64,000 bases of DNA from Flavobacterium limi (lineage in GTDB: Bacteria > Bacteroidota > Bacteroidia > Flavobacteriales > Flavobacteriaceae). This document shows, piece after piece, positions 1 to 9,597 of this stretch (position 1 is the stretch's first letter; each line of letters begins with the position of its first letter). The notes under the pieces are model-generated. The model worked only from the letters and a program-made list of their open reading frames with translations. It searched no databases and was not told the origin of the DNA. The DNA lies in contig NZ_JAADZV010000002.1 in assembly GCF_010645075.1 (NCBI RefSeq), positions 372,001-436,000 of the forward strand, in the 5' to 3' direction. A program made the position numbers and the translations under genes.

Positions 1-564
1 ATTGATGTTGATGGAAAATGTCATGTGCGCGCTCCTTTTCATCCAAAAACTGATGCGGAATTTGATATCGTAATTGAACCCAAAATGAGTTTTGGAACAG
101 GTCATCACGAAACAACCCACATGATGATTCAGCATTTATTAGAAATGGACGTAAATAATTTAAAGACTCTGGATATGGGTTGCGGAACTGCTATTTTAGC
201 TATTTTGGCTGAAATGAAAGGTGCCCAGCCTATTGATGCCATTGATATTGACAACTGGTGTTATTTGAACTCTATTGAAAATGCCGAGCGTAATAATTGC
301 AAACATATTACAGTTTATGAGGGTGATGCAGCCCAATTGGCTGGCAAAAAATATGATTTGATTATTGCAAACATAAATCGTAATATTTTATTAAATGATA
401 TGCAGTCTTATGTTAGTTGCCTCAACCCAAAAGGAATAATACTTTTCAGTGGTTTTTACGAAGAAGATATTCCGTTTATAGATGCTTCATGTACTGAAAA
501 AGGATTAACTTATGTTAAAAAATTCCAGAGAAACAACTGGGTTTCATTAAAATACGTAAATTAG
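1..564 (+). CDS. prmA: Ribosomal protein L11 methyltransferase, 5' truncated by window edge
   Basis: C-terminal catalytic part of PrmA, the cytoplasmic SAM-dependent enzyme that methylates ribosomal protein L11. The frame is open from base 1 (reading IDVDGKCHVRAPFHP), so the GTG at 25 is not a start; the true start lies outside the window. Visible features are the PFHP segment, the KMSFGTGHHETT block characteristic of PrmA, the SAM-binding motif LDMGCGTAILAI, the acidic ribose-binding segment DAIDIDNW, and IIANINRNIL, equivalent to the family's NPP-like IIANI motif. clpS follows 37 bp downstream on the same strand, so the two probably share a transcript. No frameshift is seen. Confidence 0.95.
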   Translation: MDVDGKCHVRAPFHPKTDAEFDIVIEPKMSFGTGHHETTHMMIQHLLEMDVNNLKTLDMGCGTAILAILAEMKGAQPIDAIDIDNWCYLNSIENAERNNCKHITVYEGDAAQLAGKKYDLIIANINRNILLNDMQSYVSCLNPKGIILFSGFYEEDIPFIDASCTEKGLTYVKKFQRNNWVSLKYVN

Positions 565-601
565 ATAATAGTAATTACTAAAGTACAAAATCTAAAAAAT
601 T

Positions 602-877
602 ATGAGTACTAAAGAAAAAGTAAGAGAAAAAGTAAGAGAAAAAGAAGCTATAGGTTTCAATAATGAAATTATCGTTTATAACGATGATGTAAACACTTTT
701 GATCATGTAATTGATACTTTAATGCGTGTTTGCAGCCATACAGCAGAACAGGCAGAACAATGTTCCTTAATTGTACATTATAACGGAAAATGCACAGTAA
801 AAACTGGTCCAATAGATAAATTAAAACCACAATGTACACAACTTTTGGAAGCCGGCCTTAGCGCTGAAATTGTTTAA
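602..877 (+). CDS. clpS: ATP-dependent Clp protease adaptor ClpS
   Basis: 91-residue N-recognin that delivers N-degron substrates to the ClpAP/ClpCP protease in the cytoplasm. The core from about residue 20 matches the family: the IIVYNDDVNTFDHVIDTL block contains the substrate-pocket Asn-Asp pair, followed by the helix with CSHTAEQAEQC. An ending with LLEAGLSAEIV is typical. The N-terminal extension contains a short direct duplication (KVREKVREKE), built from a duplicated 12-nt sequence at about 616-640. Such extensions are flexible in this family. It is followed by a strong terminator, so prmA-clpS is probably a complete transcription unit. Confidence 0.95.
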   Translation: MSTKEKVREKVREKEAIGFNNEIIVYNDDVNTFDHVIDTLMRVCSHTAEQAEQCSLIVHYNGKCTVKTGPIDKLKPQCTQLLEAGLSAEIV

Positions 878-897
878 ATTCAAATAACAACCTGAAA

Positions 898-946
898 AAC
901 ATTCTATTTTACTCTAAGTGCGAATAAAATAGAATGTTTTTTTTTA
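898..946 (+). terminator. Rho-independent terminator after clpS
   Basis: A perfect 14-bp inverted repeat (898-911 pairing with 925-938) is followed by a run of nine T. It lies 20 bp after the clpS stop and ends the prmA-clpS unit. Confidence 0.9.
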
Positions 947-1005
947 TTTGTAAAAGTTGAAGGCATAATATTTGTTTGTACTTTCTAAAAGAGGGAAAAA
1001 TCTTT

Positions 1006-1013
1006 TACATTTG
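1006..1013 (+). promoter_or_regulatory. Bacteroidota -7 promoter element (TACATTTG)
   Basis: TACATTTG matches the Bacteroidota/Flavobacterium -7 consensus TAnnTTTG exactly and sits 21 bp before the lipoprotein ATG. The nearest upstream TTTG (975-978) is 27 bp away, longer than the usual 17-23, so only the -7 part is convincing. Confidence 0.55.
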
Positions 1014-1034
1014 TATTAAAACTATACCAAATCG

Positions 1035-1493
1035 ATGAAAAAAATAATCGTTATTATTACTTTATTAATTTGCGCTACTTCATGCGTTAGTACAAAATCA
1101 ACATTAAAAAATGTAGATGATAATGCCCCTGACTTAGTTTTAAGTAAAAATAATACGTTTGTTATTAAGGAGTTCAGTAAAGATAAAAAGTATGGCTATA
1201 ATCCAGATTATCCTATCAATATTTTCTTCAGAAATACCAAAGACGAGACCCTGAACGAAGTTCGCTTCTTAAATGCATTAGCAGGTCCAAATGGCGAAAA
1301 AATTACTTACACAAGATTGGAAACCTGTTGTCCCTTTCCAACCAAGCGAAGTGATATGGGTGCTGGCTTTTTAAATGTGTATGAATTAAAATGGGAAGGA
1401 CAGAAAAAGCCCATAACTCTTTATCTTAATATCTATGAAAAGGGTATCCTGATGGTTCCAATGGGATTAAGTTTAAAGAAAGAAAATAATTAA
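1035..1493 (+). CDS. Conserved hypothetical lipoprotein
   Basis: 152-residue exported lipoprotein of unknown function. The N-terminus has MKK, a hydrophobic core (IIVIITLLICA) and a lipobox ending TSC, so Cys17 is the likely lipidated residue after signal peptidase II cleavage. The rest is a small mixed-charge domain, probably beta-rich, with a CC pair in the middle (ETCCPFP). It has its own -7 element and terminates at a hairpin shared with the convergent acs gene. I do not recognise a named domain. Monocistronic by context. Confidence 0.75.
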   Translation: MKKIIVIITLLICATSCVSTKSTLKNVDDNAPDLVLSKNNTFVIKEFSKDKKYGYNPDYPINIFFRNTKDETLNEVRFLNALAGPNGEKITYTRLETCCPFPTKRSDMGAGFLNVYELKWEGQKKPITLYLNIYEKGILMVPMGLSLKKENN

Positions 1494-1504
1494 ATAAGAT
1501 ATAC

Positions 1505-1540
1505 AAAAAAAGCCGTTTCAAATTGAAACGGCCTTTTTGT
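1505..1540. terminator. Bidirectional terminator between lipoprotein gene and acs
   Basis: The stem GCCGTTTCA/TGAAACGGC (1512-1520 with 1524-1532) is flanked by A-run on the left and T-run on the right. It can therefore terminate both the rightward lipoprotein gene and the leftward acs gene. Confidence 0.9.
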
Positions 1541-1556
1541 AAACATTGTCAAATAT

Positions 1557-3467
1557 TTAAGAAATTCTTTCATTCATAATACCTTCTACGACTTCAGGAT
1601 TTAATAAAGTTGAAGTATCTCCAAAATTAGAAAAATCTCCTTCAGCTATTTTACGCAAAATTCTACGCATAATTTTACCAGAACGGGTTTTTGGCAATCC
1701 TGATACAAACTGAATCTTATCCAATTTAGCAATTGGCCCAATGTGATCAGCAATATATTGATTGATTTCTTTTGCTAAATTTTCTTTATTTCTAACTTCA
1801 CCAGTTTCTTTTAAGATTACATAACCATATAAAGCATTACCTTTTATTTCATGTGGAAAACCTACAATTGCTGATTCAGCAACGGCTGGATGCTCATTTA
1901 TCGCATCTTCAATAGGTGCAGTTCCTAAATTATGCCCGGACACAATTACAACATCATCAACCCTACCCGTAATTCTGTAATATCCTACTTCATCTCTCAA
2001 TGCACCATCTCCTGTAAAGTATTTACCAGGAAAAGCAGAGAAATATGTTTTTTTATAACGTTCATGATCACCCCAGATAGTTCTTGCAATTCCAGGCCAA
2101 GGAAATTTAACACACAAACTACCTACAACCTGATTGCCTTCAATTTCGTTACGCTTTTCATCCATTAGAACCGGCTGAATTCCTGGCAATGGTAATGTTG
2201 CATAAGTTGGTTTTGTTGGTGTAACAAAAGCTATAGGAGAAATCATAATCCCTCCTGTTTCTGTTTGCCACCAAGTATCTACAACCGGACATCTCTTGTC
2301 TCCAACGTGATCATTAAACCAGTGCCATGCCTCTTCGTTGATTGGCTCTCCAACAGAACCAATAACTTTTAACGACTTTAAAGGGTATTTTTGAATATAA
2401 TCAAGACTTTCTTTAGCTAAAGAACGAATTGCTGTTGGAGCAGTATAGAATTGTGTGATTTTATGTTTTTCAATAATTTCCCAAAAACGGCTAAAATCCG
2501 GATACGATGGAACTCCTTCAAAAATTACTGTGGTTCCTCCATTTAATAATGGTCCGTACAATATATATGAGTGTCCTGTTATCCATCCTATATCTGCCGT
2601 ACACCAGAAAATATCATTCTCTTCATGACTAAAGACATTTTTAAAAGTATAAGCAGTATATACCATATAACCCGCTGTAGTATGAACCATTCCTTTTGGT
2701 TTTCCTGTAGAACCTGATGTATATAAAATAAACAACGGATCTTCCGCATCCATAATTTCAGCTACATTATAATCAAGAGCAGCATCTAACAAAGGCTGTA
2801 ACCAAATATCACGGTCTGGTTGCATTTTTATTTCAGTTTCTGTTCTCTTTACAACTAAAACTTTAGAAACTGATGGACAGCTTTCTAAAGCTTCATCCAC
2901 AATTCCTTTAAGATCAATTGTTTTATTTCCTCTGTAGCCACCGTCAGAAGTAATAACCATTTTACATTCACTATCATTGATTCTTGCAGAAACAGCTGAA
3001 GCTGAAAATCCTGCAAAAATAACCGAATGTATTGCGCCAATTCTGGCACAAGCTAAAACCGATACAGCGAGTTCCGGAATCATTGGCAGATAAATACAAA
3101 CTCTGTCTCCTTTGGCTACACCCTGTTCACGCAAAACGTTTGCCATTTTGGAAACCCTTTCATAAAGTTCATTATAGGTAATGTGTAATGCATCTTCTGA
3201 AGGATTATTCGGCTCGAAAATAATTGCCGTCTTTTCTCCTCTTTTACTTAGATGTCTGTCAATACAATTCTTTGTAATATTAACTTTTGCTTCTGTAAAC
3301 CATTTTACTTCTGCTTCAGCCATGTTAAAATCAACAACTTTTTCCCATTGCTGGTACCAGGTAAAGTTTTCTTCAGCTATTTTGCCCCAAAATTTTCTTG
3401 GTTCTCTTATTGACTTATTGTAATGTTTAAAATATTGTTCTAAATTTTCAATTTTATAATAACTCAT
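1557..3467 (-). CDS. acs: Acetyl-CoA synthetase (AMP-forming)
   Basis: 636-residue cytoplasmic enzyme making acetyl-CoA from acetate, ATP and CoA, close to the usual Acs length of about 650. Seen in order: an N-terminal ACAS_N-like region; the P-loop-like YTSGSTGKPKGMVHT at about 249-263; VDTWWQTETGG, the adenylate/acetate pocket; YFTGDGALRDEVGYY; and GLPKTRSGKIMRRILRK, whose Lys598 is equivalent to the lysine controlled by Pat acetylation in other species. The gene is monocistronic. The ilvC operon ends about 480 bp upstream behind its own terminator. Confidence 0.96.
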   Translation of the reverse strand: MSYYKIENLEQYFKHYNKSIREPRKFWGKIAEENFTWYQQWEKVVDFNMAEAEVKWFTEAKVNITKNCIDRHLSKRGEKTAIIFEPNNPSEDALHITYNELYERVSKMANVLREQGVAKGDRVCIYLPMIPELAVSVLACARIGAIHSVIFAGFSASAVSARINDSECKMVITSDGGYRGNKTIDLKGIVDEALESCPSVSKVLVVKRTETEIKMQPDRDIWLQPLLDAALDYNVAEIMDAEDPLFILYTSGSTGKPKGMVHTTAGYMVYTAYTFKNVFSHEENDIFWCTADIGWITGHSYILYGPLLNGGTTVIFEGVPSYPDFSRFWEIIEKHKITQFYTAPTAIRSLAKESLDYIQKYPLKSLKVIGSVGEPINEEAWHWFNDHVGDKRCPVVDTWWQTETGGIMISPIAFVTPTKPTYATLPLPGIQPVLMDEKRNEIEGNQVVGSLCVKFPWPGIARTIWGDHERYKKTYFSAFPGKYFTGDGALRDEVGYYRITGRVDDVVIVSGHNLGTAPIEDAINEHPAVAESAIVGFPHEIKGNALYGYVILKETGEVRNKENLAKEINQYIADHIGPIAKLDKIQFVSGLPKTRSGKIMRRILRKIAEGDFSNFGDTSTLLNPEVVEGIMNERIS

Positions 3468-3624
3468 AGTTGTTGTAATTTTTTTATAAATGTATTAAAT
3501 AACAACGTATTCTTAAAATTATTTAATTCATAAATTTTATCAAAAAAAAACAAATATTTAAAAAAACAAATCAATTTAATGTATTTAATATAAAAATTAA
3601 ACTTTTGATCAAAAATATGTATTA

Positions 3625-3662
3625 TAAAAAAAGGCATGATATATGTGATACCATGCCTTTTA
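3625..3662 (-). terminator. Rho-independent terminator, probably of the ilv operon
   Basis: Stem AAAGGCATG/CATGCCTTT (3630-3638 with 3652-3660). Read on the minus strand it is followed by a run of T. It lies about 285 bp beyond the ilvC stop and before acs, so it separates the two units. Confidence 0.8.
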
Positions 3663-3780
3663 ATTTAACAATTTCAATAACAATTAATTTTGAAGTTTTG
3701 CCAATATCATTTTGAATAGCAGCTACATTATTAATCATAACAGAAATTCTACAAGTATATTAAAATTTAAAACATACTCA

Positions 3781-3832
3781 ATTCACTTAGGGATTACTTC
3801 ACTTAACCCAATCTTAATTGAAGTTAAGTGAA
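3781..3832. repeat. Inverted repeat with three TTCACTTA copies
   Basis: A 10-bp perfect inverted repeat TTCACTTAAC/GTTAAGTGAA (3798-3807 and 3823-3832) has a 15-nt spacer. A third partial copy in direct orientation lies at 3782-3789. There is no T-run, so it resembles a protein binding site or a second 3' structure of ilvC mRNA rather than a terminator. Confidence 0.5.
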
Positions 3833-3946
3833 TGTAACATGCGCTATATCTGTATTATCTTAATAAGTGCTTACTAATTCAAAATATTATATAAAACAAA
3901 GATACAGTGCAAAATCCCAACACACAAACGTGGTGCGTAATCTATA

Positions 3947-5416
3947 TTATCCTATTTTTTTCATCGCTGTCATAGACTCTCTTAACCAGGCTCCTACTTC
4001 TTCAATAGGATGTTGACGGATTTCTTTGTTTACAGCAATTAAAACAGCATTATCTACTCCATTTGATGTTGAAAATGGTTTACCAATAATATTAGTTTCT
4101 ACTTTTTTCATAAACTCAGTTAACAACGGCTTACAAGCATGATCAAATAAATAACATCCGTATTCTGCAGTATCAGAAATTACACGGTTCATTTCGAATA
4201 ATTTCTTTCTTGCGATAGTATTTGCGATTAATGGTAATTCGTGTAGTGACTCATAGTAAGCTGACTCTTCAATGATACCAGCTTCAGTCATTGTTTCAAA
4301 AGCTAACTCAACACCAGCTTTAACCATTGCAATCATCAATACTCCATTATCAAAATATTCTTGTTCGGGGATTGCAGCTTCCTGTGGGGCAGTTTTTTCG
4401 AAATTAGTTTCTCCTGTTGCTGCTCTCCATTTTAATAGATTAACATCATCATTAGCCCAGTCAGCCATCATTGTACTAGAGAATTCCCCAGAAATGATAT
4501 CATCTTGGTGCTTTTGGAATAATGGGCGCATGATATCTTTCAACTCTTCTGCAAGTTCATAAGCCTCAATTTTTGCAGGATTAGAAAGACGATCCATCAT
4601 ATTTGTAATACCTCCATGTTTCAAAGCTTCAGTGATAGTCTCCCATCCAAACTGAATTAACTTTGAAGCATAAGCTGCGTCAATTCCTTTTTCAACCATT
4701 TTATCGAAACATAAAATAGAACCAGTCTGTAATAATCCACACAAAATAGTTTGCTCACCCATTAAGTCTGATTTTACTTCAGCTACAAATGATGATTTCA
4801 AAACTCCTGCTCTGTGTCCTCCAGTTGCAACGGCATAAGCTTTTGCCTGATCTAAACCTAATCCGTTTGGATCGTTTTCAGGGTGAACAGCGATAAGAGT
4901 TGGAACTCCAAAACCTCTTTTGTATTCTTCACGTACTTCAGAACCAGGACATTTAGGAGCACACATAATAACAGTGATGTCTTTACGAATCTGCATTCCT
5001 TCTTCCACAATATTGAAACCATGAGAATATGCCAAAGTCGAACCTTCCTTCATTAATGGCATAATTGCATTTACAACAGCAGTATGTTGCTTATCCGGTG
5101 TTAAATTACAAACTAAATCAGCAGTTGGAATTAATTCTTCATAAGTACCTACCTTAAAACCATTTTCGGTAGCATTTTTATAAGAAGCTCTCTTTTCAGC
5201 AATTGCATCTGCACGCAAAGCATAAGAAATATCAAGACCTGAATCTCTCATATTCAAACCCTGGTTCAAACCTTGCGCTCCGCAACCTACGATTACGACT
5301 TTTTTCCCTGCTAATGCATCAATCCCATTTGCAAATTCTGATTGATCCATAAACTCGCAAACCCCTAACTGTTCTAATTGTAATCTAAGTGGTAATGTGT
5401 TGAAATAATTGGCCAT
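3947..5416 (-). CDS. ilvC: Ketol-acid reductoisomerase, class II (long form)
   Basis: 489-residue cytoplasmic enzyme, NADPH- and Mg-dependent, converting acetolactate or acetohydroxybutyrate to dihydroxy acids in valine/isoleucine synthesis. It starts [18 protein letters not shown], as in the E. coli long form. The nucleotide-binding segment is [21 protein letters not shown], here given as [14 protein letters not shown], and [19 protein letters not shown] is the family's substrate/metal loop. The length (about 490 rather than 330) implies the duplicated C-terminal knotted domain of class II. Last gene of the ilvD-ilvB-ilvN-ilvC run; the gap to ilvN is 42 bp. Confidence 0.97.
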   Translation of the reverse strand: MANYFNTLPLRLQLEQLGVCEFMDQSEFANGIDALAGKKVVIVGCGAQGLNQGLNMRDSGLDISYALRADAIAEKRASYKNATENGFKVGTYEELIPTADLVCNLTPDKQHTAVVNAIMPLMKEGSTLAYSHGFNIVEEGMQIRKDITVIMCAPKCPGSEVREEYKRGFGVPTLIAVHPENDPNGLGLDQAKAYAVATGGHRAGVLKSSFVAEVKSDLMGEQTILCGLLQTGSILCFDKMVEKGIDAAYASKLIQFGWETITEALKHGGITNMMDRLSNPAKIEAYELAEELKDIMRPLFQKHQDDIISGEFSSTMMADWANDDVNLLKWRAATGETNFEKTAPQEAAIPEQEYFDNGVLMIAMVKAGVELAFETMTEAGIIEESAYYESLHELPLIANTIARKKLFEMNRVISDTAEYGCYLFDHACKPLLTEFMKKVETNIIGKPFSTSNGVDNAVLIAVNKEIRQHPIEEVGAWLRESMTAMKKIG

Positions 5417-5458
5417 TTTTTTAATATTTAATAAGTATGATGTAATTTAAATTGATAA

Positions 5459-5983
5459 TTATTTTAATTCTTCTAATAACAATGATGATATTTCCATTTT
5501 CTCTTTTGATACAGAAATTCTGCCTGAGCGCACGAACTGCATAATACCGTAAGGCTTGAACTTTGCGTATAATTCTTCTATTTCAGAACGTCTTCCTGAT
5601 TTTGAAATCACAAAGAAATCGCGGGAAACAGTTACTATTGTAGATTGACTGTCCTTAATAATATTCTGAATTTGTTTTTCGTCAAACAATAAGCTTGAAG
5701 CTATTTTAAACAAAGCATTTTCCAGATAAATTGTCTCTTCATCTGTATGATAAAATGCTTTTATAACCTCTATTTGTTTTTCGATTTGTCCAACGATATT
5801 TTTAACCCATTTTTCTGTAGTTTCAACTACAATGATAAATCTTGAAACATTTTCTATTTCTGATTCTGAAACGTTTAAACTTAATATATTGATGTGACGT
5901 TTTAAGAATATTCCTGATATCCTATTAAGCAAACCCACATTGTTTTCTGAATATACCGATATGGTAAATGTTTTTTCTTCCAT
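5459..5983 (-). CDS. ilvN: Acetolactate synthase small (regulatory) subunit
   Basis: 174-residue regulatory subunit (IlvN/IlvH type) that activates the IlvB catalytic subunit and normally confers valine feedback inhibition. The N-terminal ACT domain shows FTISVYSENNVGLLNRISGI, in which the NVGLLNRI turn is the valine-binding region of the family. A C-terminal ALS_ss_C-like domain follows, with TIVTVSRDFFVISKSGRR. It lies 6 bp downstream of ilvB, consistent with stoichiometric co-expression. Length is typical (about 160-180). Confidence 0.95.
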   Translation of the reverse strand: MEEKTFTISVYSENNVGLLNRISGIFLKRHINILSLNVSESEIENVSRFIIVVETTEKWVKNIVGQIEKQIEVIKAFYHTDEETIYLENALFKIASSLLFDEKQIQNIIKDSQSTIVTVSRDFFVISKSGRRSEIEELYAKFKPYGIMQFVRSGRISVSKEKMEISSLLLEELK

Positions 5984-5989
5984 GTTTTT

Positions 5990-7678
5990 TTAACTTAATC
6001 TGATTTCTGAAACACAAGCTCCCGTTGGAATCATCGGAAACACATTATTTTCTTTTTCTACCATAACTTCCAGGAAATAAGATTCTTTTGAAGCTAGCAT
6101 TTCTGCAACAGCTTCATCAAGATCCTCTCTTTTTGTTACTTTTCTTGATTTGATGTAATACCCTTCTGCAATAGCACAGAAATTTGGATTAATCATTACT
6201 GTAGAAGCATATCTATAGTCAAAAAACAGTTCCTGCCACTGACGTACCATTCCAAGAAATTCATTATTCAGTACAACAATTTTTACCGGAACTTTTGTCT
6301 GGTGAATTGTACCCAACTCCTGAATATTCATTTGAAAACCTCCGTCACCAATAATCGCAACAACCTCACGGTCAGGTCTTCCCATTTTTGCACCAATAGC
6401 AGCTGGTAAAGCAAAACCCATTGTTCCTAAACCTCCTGAAGTAACATTACTTTTAGTTGAGTTAAACTTAGTATAACGGCAGGCAAACATTTGATGCTGA
6501 CCTACGTCAGAAACCATTATTGCGTCTCCTTTTGAATGTTTGTTAATCATTTCAATAGTTTCTCCCATTGAAATTCCTTTTCCATTGGTTGGAGCTAACT
6601 CCTCATTAATAACGGCATCACATTCAATTTTATATTTTTCTTTGAATTCATTATGCCATTCTGTATGTGATTTTTTATCAATTAACGGAATTAAAGCTGT
6701 TAATGCTTCTTTGACATCAGCCAAAACTGCTACTTCAGTTTTTACGTTTTTATCTATTTCTGCCGGGTCAATTTCAAAGTGAATTACTTTGGCCTGCTTG
6801 GCATAAGTAGCTAATTTTCCTGTCACACGATCATCAAAACGCATTCCTAATGCAATTAAAACATCACATTCATTAGTTAAAAGATTAGGACCATAATTAC
6901 CATGCATACCTACCATCCCTACATTTAAAGGATGATCCGTTGGCAATGCTGAAAGACCTAAAATAGTCCATGCTGCAGGTATACCTGATTTTTCAATTAA
7001 TCTTTTTAACTGCTCTTCTGCTTCACTTAATATAATACCCTGTCCAAAAACAATAAATGGTTTTTTTGCATTATTAATTAAATCTGCAGCCTCCTGTACT
7101 TTCTGAAGATTCAATATCGGTTTTGGATGATAACTTCTAATTCCGGTACATTTTTCATAACTAAATTCAAACTCATCAAATTGAGCATTTTTAGTAATAT
7201 CAATTAATACTGGCCCAGGACGTCCTGATCTCGCAATATAAAAAGCTTTAGCGATAATTTCCGGAATTTCACTGGCTTCAGTAATTTGGTAATTCCATTT
7301 AGTTACCGGAGTTGAAATTCCGATAATATCTGTTTCCTGAAAAGCATCAGATCCAAGTAAATGTTTCCCAACCTGACCTGTAATACAAACCATTGGAGTA
7401 GAATCAATTTGAGCATCTGCTATACCGGTAACTAAATTTGTAGCTCCCGGGCCTGAAGTTGCAATAGCCACACCTACTTTACCGGTGGCTCTTGCAAAAC
7501 CTTGTGCTGCATGAGCAGCACCTTGTTCGTGACGTACTAAAACATGGTGCAATTGATCCTGAAATTTATATAATTCGTCGTAAACCGGCATGATCGCCCC
7601 ACCCGGGTAACCATAAACTAAGTCTACTCCTTCTGCTAATAAACATCTTATAACGGCTTCTGCCCCTGATATTTTCAT
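5990..7678 (-). CDS. ilvB: Acetolactate synthase, large catalytic subunit
   Basis: 562-residue ThDP/FAD enzyme condensing two pyruvates, or pyruvate with 2-oxobutyrate. Visible: the N-terminal pyrimidine-binding domain with GYPGGAIMPVYDEL and the activating Glu in RHEQGAAHAAQGFARATG; the central FAD-binding domain (IALGMRFDDRVTGKL); and the C-terminal pyrophosphate domain with the ThDP motif GDGGFQMNIQEL...NN. The start MKISGAEAVI matches family starts. It sits between ilvD (64 bp upstream) and ilvN (6 bp downstream). The catalytic partner for both the valine and isoleucine branches. Confidence 0.97.
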   Translation of the reverse strand: MKISGAEAVIRCLLAEGVDLVYGYPGGAIMPVYDELYKFQDQLHHVLVRHEQGAAHAAQGFARATGKVGVAIATSGPGATNLVTGIADAQIDSTPMVCITGQVGKHLLGSDAFQETDIIGISTPVTKWNYQITEASEIPEIIAKAFYIARSGRPGPVLIDITKNAQFDEFEFSYEKCTGIRSYHPKPILNLQKVQEAADLINNAKKPFIVFGQGIILSEAEEQLKRLIEKSGIPAAWTILGLSALPTDHPLNVGMVGMHGNYGPNLLTNECDVLIALGMRFDDRVTGKLATYAKQAKVIHFEIDPAEIDKNVKTEVAVLADVKEALTALIPLIDKKSHTEWHNEFKEKYKIECDAVINEELAPTNGKGISMGETIEMINKHSKGDAIMVSDVGQHQMFACRYTKFNSTKSNVTSGGLGTMGFALPAAIGAKMGRPDREVVAIIGDGGFQMNIQELGTIHQTKVPVKIVVLNNEFLGMVRQWQELFFDYRYASTVMINPNFCAIAEGYYIKSRKVTKREDLDEAVAEMLASKESYFLEVMVEKENNVFPMIPTGACVSEIRLS

Positions 7679-7742
7679 TTTTTTTTATTTTTTTAACCTC
7701 TTAAGATCTTTCATTTTGATTTAAGAGAAAGTTTTTATTAAA

Positions 7743-9416
7743 TTATTTGTCAGTAACACATCCCTCAGAGGCACTGGAGACCGAACGCATATATTTAAGT
7801 AAAACTCCTTGTGTAATTCCGTTTTCTGGTCTCTTCCAATTAGCTTTTCGTTTTGCTAATTCTTCATCAGAAACTCTCATATTTATAGTGTTATTCACAG
7901 CATCGATTGTAATAATATCACCATTTTCAATTAACGCAATTCCTCCTCCTTCATAAGCCTCAGGAGTTACGTGGCCAACTACGAAACCATGTGAACCTCC
8001 GGAGAAGCGTCCATCAGTAATCAAAGCCACAGAACTTCCTAAACCTGCACCCATGATGGCGGATGTTGGTTTTAGCATTTCAGACATCCCAGGGCCTCCT
8101 TTTGGACCGCAGTAACGAATAATTACCACATTTCCTGGTTTTACTTCACCCGCCTGTATTCCTCTGATAACATCTTTTTCACCCTCAAAAACTACAGCTG
8201 TTCCTTCAAAAAACTCTCCTTCCTTCCCGCTAATTTTAGCCACACAACCTTCTGTAGCAATGTTTCCGTATAAAATTTGAATGTTTCCAGTTGATTTTAA
8301 TGCTTTTTCAATTTCAAAAACTACTTGCTGACCATCATGCAAATCAGGAACTGAAGCTAAATTTTCTGCAATTGTTTTTCCTGTTACAGTTAAACAATCT
8401 CCGTGTAAGAAACCTTCTTTCAATAAATATTTCATTACACCAGGAACACCTCCAACATTGTGTAAGTCTTCCATTAAGTATTTACCACTTGGTTTTAAAT
8501 CAGCTAACAATGGTGTTTTATCACTGATATCCTGAAAATCTTTTAACGTTAATTCGATACCTACAGAATGAGCCATTGCAATTAAGTGCATAACTGCATT
8601 TGTAGAACCACCTAAAACAGCTACCATCGTAATTGCATTTTCGAATGCTTTACGAGTCATAATGTCTCTAGGCTTAATATCTTTTTCTAATAATATCCTG
8701 ATTGCTTTACCGGCATCAACACATTCTTGTTTCTTTTCCGGACTTAATGCAGGGTTAGAAGAACTGTAAGGCAAGCTCATTCCCAAAGCTTCAATCGCTG
8801 ATGACATTGTATTAGCAGTGTACATTCCACCACATGCTCCAGCACCTGGACAGGCATTTTGAATAACCCCTTTAAAATCTTCAGGAGTAATTGTATTCTT
8901 AATTTTTTTACCTAAAGCTTCAAAAGCTGAAACAATATTTAAATCCTCACCTTTCCACTTTCCAGGATGAATTGAACCTCCATATACCATAATAGAAGGA
9001 CGGTTTACTCTCCCCATCGCCATTAAAGCACCAGGCATATTTTTATCACAACCGGGAACAGCGATCATACCGTCATACCATTGTGCCCCCATTACAGTTT
9101 CAATAGAGTCTGCAATTACATCACGGGAAACCAAAGAAAAACGCATCCCGTCATTACCATTAGAAATACCATCACTAACACCAATAGTATTAAAAATCAA
9201 ACCTACCAAATCAGCATCCCAGACCCCTTTCTTAATATCTTTAGCCAGATCATTTAAGTGCATGTTACACGGATTTCCATCGTAACCCATACTCACAATT
9301 CCTACCTGCGCTTTTTTAAGATCTTCTTCTGTCAAACCAATTCCGTAGAACATTGCCTGTGAAGCCGGTTGAGTTTCATCTTGCGTGATTGTTTTGCTGT
9401 ACTTGTTTAATTCCAT
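7743..9416 (-). CDS. ilvD: Dihydroxy-acid dehydratase
   Basis: 557-residue iron-sulfur enzyme dehydrating 2,3-dihydroxy acids to the 2-oxo acids that precede valine and isoleucine. Family signatures are [19 protein letters not shown] (cluster-ligand Cys) and [17 protein letters not shown], plus [17 protein letters not shown] near the C-terminus. Length is normal (about 555-610). It is the first structural gene of ilvDBNC. It lies directly behind a leader ORF and an intrinsic terminator, so its expression is probably set by attenuation (see 9450-9581). Confidence 0.97.
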   Translation of the reverse strand: MELNKYSKTITQDETQPASQAMFYGIGLTEEDLKKAQVGIVSMGYDGNPCNMHLNDLAKDIKKGVWDADLVGLIFNTIGVSDGISNGNDGMRFSLVSRDVIADSIETVMGAQWYDGMIAVPGCDKNMPGALMAMGRVNRPSIMVYGGSIHPGKWKGEDLNIVSAFEALGKKIKNTITPEDFKGVIQNACPGAGACGGMYTANTMSSAIEALGMSLPYSSSNPALSPEKKQECVDAGKAIRILLEKDIKPRDIMTRKAFENAITMVAVLGGSTNAVMHLIAMAHSVGIELTLKDFQDISDKTPLLADLKPSGKYLMEDLHNVGGVPGVMKYLLKEGFLHGDCLTVTGKTIAENLASVPDLHDGQQVVFEIEKALKSTGNIQILYGNIATEGCVAKISGKEGEFFEGTAVVFEGEKDVIRGIQAGEVKPGNVVIIRYCGPKGGPGMSEMLKPTSAIMGAGLGSSVALITDGRFSGGSHGFVVGHVTPEAYEGGGIALIENGDIITIDAVNNTINMRVSDEELAKRKANWKRPENGITQGVLLKYMRSVSSASEGCVTDK

Positions 9417-9449
9417 TATGTATTATTTGTAATTTCTAAATTTATTCCT

Positions 9450-9480
9450 AAAAAAAACCTCCCAGCTATGTGGGAGGTTG
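9450..9480 (-). terminator. Attenuator terminator upstream of ilvD
   Basis: A 9-bp perfect stem AACCTCCCA/TGGGAGGTT (9456-9464 with 9471-9479) has a 6-nt loop, followed on the minus strand by eight T. It lies 33 bp before the ilvD ATG, 24 nt after the leader ORF stop and downstream of a -7-like element. In this position it would block ilvDBNC unless disrupted. The leuB stop is about 207 bp upstream of it, so it could also stop leuAB read-through. Confidence 0.85.
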
Positions 9481-9503
9481 TAATATATATCTTTCAATTA
9501 TAT

Positions 9504-9581
9504 TTATACCATTCCCGATGCATATGTGCTATACACATTGACAACAATGACAGAAGTAATAATAATTGAGATTTGCATCAT
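9504..9581 (-). CDS. Ile/Val-rich leader peptide of the ilvDBNC operon
   Basis: A 25-codon ORF too short for standard calling. It starts MMQISIIITSVIVV and ends SGMV. It has five Ile and five Val codons, including runs ATT-ATT-ATT and GTC-ATT-GTT-GTC, and no Leu codon. It lies upstream of the terminator at 9450-9480 and of ilvD, whose operon makes exactly Ile and Val. This is the classical architecture of ribosome-mediated attenuation: stalling at Ile/Val codons would favour an alternative fold. Seen: ORF, codons, hairpin. Inferred: function. A GGGA near the leader end could pair with TCCC of the terminator 5' arm, but I could not fold the RNA. Confidence 0.8.
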   Translation of the reverse strand: MMQISIIITSVIVVNVYSTYASGMV

Positions 9582-9597
9582 TTATTTTTTGGTGTCA

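Larger units (their letters stand above)
3468..3946. other. AT-rich intergenic region between ilvC and acs
   Basis: About 480 bp without a credible gene. It holds the leftward terminator at 3625-3662, the TTCACTTA-containing inverted repeat at 3780-3832 and the acs promoter region next to 3467. No conserved short ORF was recognised. Confidence 0.6.

Noticed and set aside
25..27. GTG as start of prmA
   Set aside because: The reading frame is open to base 1 with PrmA-like sequence upstream, so the gene is truncated by the window, not started there.
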